This document shows, in pieces, positions 5,369 through 7,361 of a DNA stretch of 7,361 bases; the stretch's first letter is position 1, and each line of letters opens with the position of its first letter. The stretch covers positions 1 through 7,361 of the forward strand of contig CATZEP010000067.1 of assembly GCA_958418185.1 (NCBI GenBank), written 5' to 3'. Source of the stretch: an uncultured Collinsella sp. (GTDB lineage: Bacteria > Actinomycetota > Coriobacteriia > Coriobacteriales > Coriobacteriaceae). Position numbers and translations under genes: made by a program. Below the pieces are notes generated by a model. The model was not told the DNA's origin. It saw nothing but the letters and a program-made list of their open reading frames with translations, and made no database searches.

Positions 5369-6016
5369 CTACAGCGTGCCGTAGATGCGGTCGCCGGCAT
5401 CGCCCAAGCCGGGGACGATGTAGGCGGCCTCGTTGAGGTGGTCGTCGATGGCGCAGGTATAGATATGCACGTCGGGGTCTTTCTCGGTCAGCGACTTGAG
5501 GCCCTCGGGGGCCGCGACGATGCACAGCATGCGGATGTCCTTGACACCGCGCTCGCGCAGATAGCCGATAGCCATCTCGGCAGAACCGCCCGTGGCGAGC
5601 ATGGGATCGACGACCAGGCAGATACGCTGGTCGATATCCTTGGGCATCTTGCAGTAATACTCATGCGGCTCGTGGGTGACCTCGTCGCGCTCCATGCCAA
5701 TGTGGCCCACGCGGGCAGAGGGCACCAGGTCGAGGATGCCGTCGACCATGCCAAGGCCCGCGCGCAGAATGGGGACGATGGCGAGCTTCTTGCCGGCAAG
5801 CTGCTTAAACGTGGCAGTGGTGATGGGAGTCTCGACTTCGACATCCTCCATGGGCAGGTCGCGCATGGCCTCGTAGCCGTCAAAGAGCGCGAGCTCGCGT
5901 ACGAGCTGGCGGAACTGGTTGGTGCCGGTGCTCTTGTCGCGCAGGATCGACAGCTTATGCTGGACGAGTGGGTGATCGACAAGGGTCACACGGGACGTAT
6001 CGTAGGTGACGGTCAT
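5369..6016 (-). CDS. upp: Uracil phosphoribosyltransferase (pyrimidine salvage)
   Basis: The enzyme converts uracil and PRPP to UMP and pyrophosphate in the cytoplasm. From the ATG at 6016 the product has 215 residues, close to the usual ~208. The N-terminus V-D-H-P-L-V-Q-H-K-L is typical of bacterial Upp. The PRPP loop V-V-D-P-M-L-A-T-G-G-S is at 135-145, L-R-A-G-L-G-M at 84-90, and the uracil-binding C-terminus Y-I-V-P-G-L-G-D-A-G-D-R at 199-210. The frame is open to an ATG at 6094, but the family's N-terminus begins at 6016, where AAAGGGG stands 9 bases upstream, so the shorter form is chosen. It lies 122 bases after glpK and upstream of the atp operon, as in Bacillus. Co-transcription with glpK is possible, as I see no terminator between them. 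Confidence 0.98.
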   Translation of the reverse strand: MTVTYDTSRVTLVDHPLVQHKLSILRDKSTGTNQFRQLVRELALFDGYEAMRDLPMEDVEVETPITTATFKQLAGKKLAIVPILRAGLGMVDGILDLVPSARVGHIGMERDEVTHEPHEYYCKMPKDIDQRICLVVDPMLATGGSAEMAIGYLRERGVKDIRMLCIVAAPEGLKSLTEKDPDVHIYTCAIDDHLNEAAYIVPGLGDAGDRIYGTL

Positions 6017-6138
6017 GGGTTGATGCCCCTTTCGTTGCGGCCGCAAAACGACCTTGCTGACATGACGCACAGCGATGTTGCCGCCGCCCGCCATGCATAA
6101 GTTTAGCGGTTTGTTGTATCGAACGCTCCGTCACAACC
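6017..6138 (-). other. glpK-upp spacer
   Basis: This 122-base spacer holds the upp ribosome binding site and, 6035-6046, a perfect 12-base palindrome TTGCGGCCGCAA about 5 bases upstream of the AAAGGGG. I see no U-run terminator for glpK and no convincing -35/-10 pair for upp. It may be purely transcribed leader. Confidence 0.4.
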
Positions 6139-7361
6139 CTACTGAGTGGTGCTGAGCGAACGCCTGACCGCATCGTGCCAACCGTCCAGGTTGCGCTCGC
6201 GACGCTCAACGGACATATGGGGATGGAACGTCTTGACGATCTGGGCGTTTTGCTCCAGCTCCTCCAGATCCTCCCAATACCCAACCGCAAGACCCGCCAA
6301 GTACGCGGCACCGATTGCCGTGGTCTCCACCGTCTCGCATTGCAGTACAGGGATATCCAGCAAGTCTGCCTGGAACTGCATGATGAACTCGTTGCGCGAG
6401 GCACCGCCATCGACGGACAGGCGCTCAATCGAAAGACCCACATCCTGCTCCATGGCACGCAGCACGTCATAGCTCTGATAGGCCATGGACTCGCAAGCGG
6501 CGCGCACGATGGTCGCTCGAGTCGAAGCTCCAGTCAGACCGCATACGATGCCGCGGGCGTGCGCGTCCCACCATGGTGCACCCAAGCCCGCAAAAGCGGG
6601 GACAAAGTAGCATCCCTCGTTATCGCCGATCGAAGAGGCGAGCTGTGCCGATTCGGATACGTTGGAGATAACGCCCATGTTGTCGCGCAGCCAGTTCATC
6701 GTTGAGCCGGCGGCAAAAATAGAGCCCTCGAGCGCATAGCTGACCTTGCCGTTCGCAGCGATACCGATGGTGGAGACCAGGCCATTCTTGGATTCGACGA
6801 TCTCGTCGCCGGTGTTCATGAGCATAAAGCAGCCCGTGCCATAGGTGTTTTTGGTCTGGCCGGGATGGAAGCAGCAGTGACCGAACAGCGACGCCTGCTG
6901 GTCGCCCGCCACACCCATGATGGGCGGCATGTTGGTCATGATGTCGCTCGCGACGCGGCCGTAGTCACCGGCGCTCCAACGGACCTCGGGCATCATGGCA
7001 CGCGGGATGTCGAAGAGCGCCAGCAGGTCATCGTCCCAGTCCAGCGTATGAATATTGAAGAGCGCTGTGCGGCTGGCATTGGTGTAGTCGGTGGCAAAGG
7101 TTTGGCCGCCGGTGAGGTTATAGATGAGCCAGGTATCGATGGTGCCAAACATGAGGTCGCCCGCCGCCGCGCTCTCGCGTGCGCCGTCAACGTTGTCGAG
7201 AATCCACTGCACCTTGGAGGCCGAGAAATACGGGTCGAGCGTAAGGCCGGTGCGGGAACGCACCAGCTCCTCGCAGCCCTGCTCGGCCAGTTTATCGATT
7301 GTCGAGGCGGTGCGACGGCATTGCCACACGATGGCGTTATAGATGGGTTGGCCGCTTATGC
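6139..7361 (-). CDS. glpK: Glycerol kinase, C-terminal four fifths (5' end outside the window)
   Basis: The enzyme phosphorylates glycerol with ATP to sn-glycerol 3-phosphate. About 406 of the usual ~500 residues are present, and the frame runs open through the window edge, starting S-G-Q-P-I-Y-N-A-I-V-W-Q-C-R-R-T, a well-known GlpK stretch; the GTG at 7329 is internal. Other landmarks are A-G-D-Q-Q-A-S-L-F-G (Asp at 6903-6901 matches the catalytic base), K-N-T-Y-G-T-G-C-F-M-L-M-N-T-G, F-A-G-L-G-A-P-W-W, E-S-M-A-Y-Q-S-Y-D-V-L, V-D-G-G-A-S-R-N and E-T-T-A-I-G-A-A-Y-L-A-G. G-L-T-G-A-S replaces the common G-L-T-R-G-T. The segment between D-Y-G and A-G-D-Q-Q, which carries the HPr-phosphorylated His in enterococcal GlpK, has no His here, so that control is inferred to be absent. 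The first ATP-binding loop is outside the window. Confidence 0.97.
   Translation of the reverse strand, partial: ISGQPIYNAIVWQCRRTASTIDKLAEQGCEELVRSRTGLTLDPYFSASKVQWILDNVDGARESAAAGDLMFGTIDTWLIYNLTGGQTFATDYTNASRTALFNIHTLDWDDDLLALFDIPRAMMPEVRWSAGDYGRVASDIMTNMPPIMGVAGDQQASLFGHCCFHPGQTKNTYGTGCFMLMNTGDEIVESKNGLVSTIGIAANGKVSYALEGSIFAAGSTMNWLRDNMGVISNVSESAQLASSIGDNEGCYFVPAFAGLGAPWWDAHARGIVCGLTGASTRATIVRAACESMAYQSYDVLRAMEQDVGLSIERLSVDGGASRNEFIMQFQADLLDIPVLQCETVETTAIGAAYLAGLAVGYWEDLEELEQNAQIVKTFHPHMSVERRERNLDGWHDAVRRSLSTTQ

Noticed and set aside
5369..5393. Possible upp terminator (GTAG-TCG / CGG-CTAC stem) at the gene end
   Set aside because: The 7-pair stem needs a G-T pair and is followed by GGTCACAAAT with no U-run.
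6017..6094. N-terminal extension of Upp to an upstream ATG
   Set aside because: The extension is not typical of the family and the ATG at 6016 has its own ribosome site and the expected N-terminus.
5342..6100. Plus-strand open frame of 252 codons opposite upp
   Set aside because: Antisense to a clear Upp with all active-site motifs.
1..7361. Mobile elements, CRISPR arrays, tRNA or rRNA genes
   Set aside because: No repeat-spacer arrays, transposase, terminal repeats or structural RNA landmarks were seen; the region is continuous housekeeping genes.

Overview
The window is a compact, moderately GC-rich bacterial chromosome segment in which every supported gene lies on the minus strand. Read in the direction of transcription (high to low coordinates) the order is: glpK (glycerol kinase, 5' end outside the window), upp (uracil phosphoribosyltransferase), a ~200-base spacer with a probable promoter, then an F1Fo ATP synthase operon: a small AtpI-like membrane protein, atpB (a), atpE (c), atpF (b), atpH (delta), atpA (alpha), atpG (gamma) and the first 18 codons of atpD (beta). 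atpC would be expected beyond the window. The subunit order is the usual bacterial one, and upp upstream of atp is an arrangement also known from Bacillus. Base composition, protein style and gene order suggest an actinobacterium of the Coriobacteriia, Collinsella-like; this is recognition from memory and not a computed placement.

Layout: 6139-7361 glpK (partial); 6017-6138 short spacer; 5369-6016 upp; about 5101-5368 spacer with inverted and direct repeats, a plus-strand terminator-like hairpin and the likely atp promoter; 4777-5100 AtpI-like gene; 3970-4773 atpB; 3846-3969 an unusually long, structured gap before atpE; 3651-3845 atpE; 3033-3635 atpF; 2567-3043 atpH; 969-2567 atpA; 55-963 atpG; 1-55 atpD start. 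Apart from the atpB-atpE gap, the atp genes are separated by at most 15 bases or overlap (atpF/atpH by 11 bases; atpH/atpA and atpG/atpD by one base, as TAATG), as expected of translationally coupled genes.

Functionally, a and c form the proton path, b and delta the peripheral stalk, gamma the rotor shaft, and alpha/beta the catalytic head. The c subunit carries a proton-type and not a sodium-type ion site. upp salvages uracil to UMP and glpK commits glycerol to glycolysis or lipid synthesis.

This is mostly a conserved housekeeping region and I see no new multi-gene system. The points worth a second look are: a cleavable-signal-like leader on the b subunit, an extra loop in alpha just before Walker B, a shortened delta N-terminal domain, a Gly-to-Cys change beside the essential arginine of subunit a, the structured gap with a very strong Shine-Dalgarno ahead of atpE, and an AtpI-like gene whose annotated start probably lies inside the operon promoter.
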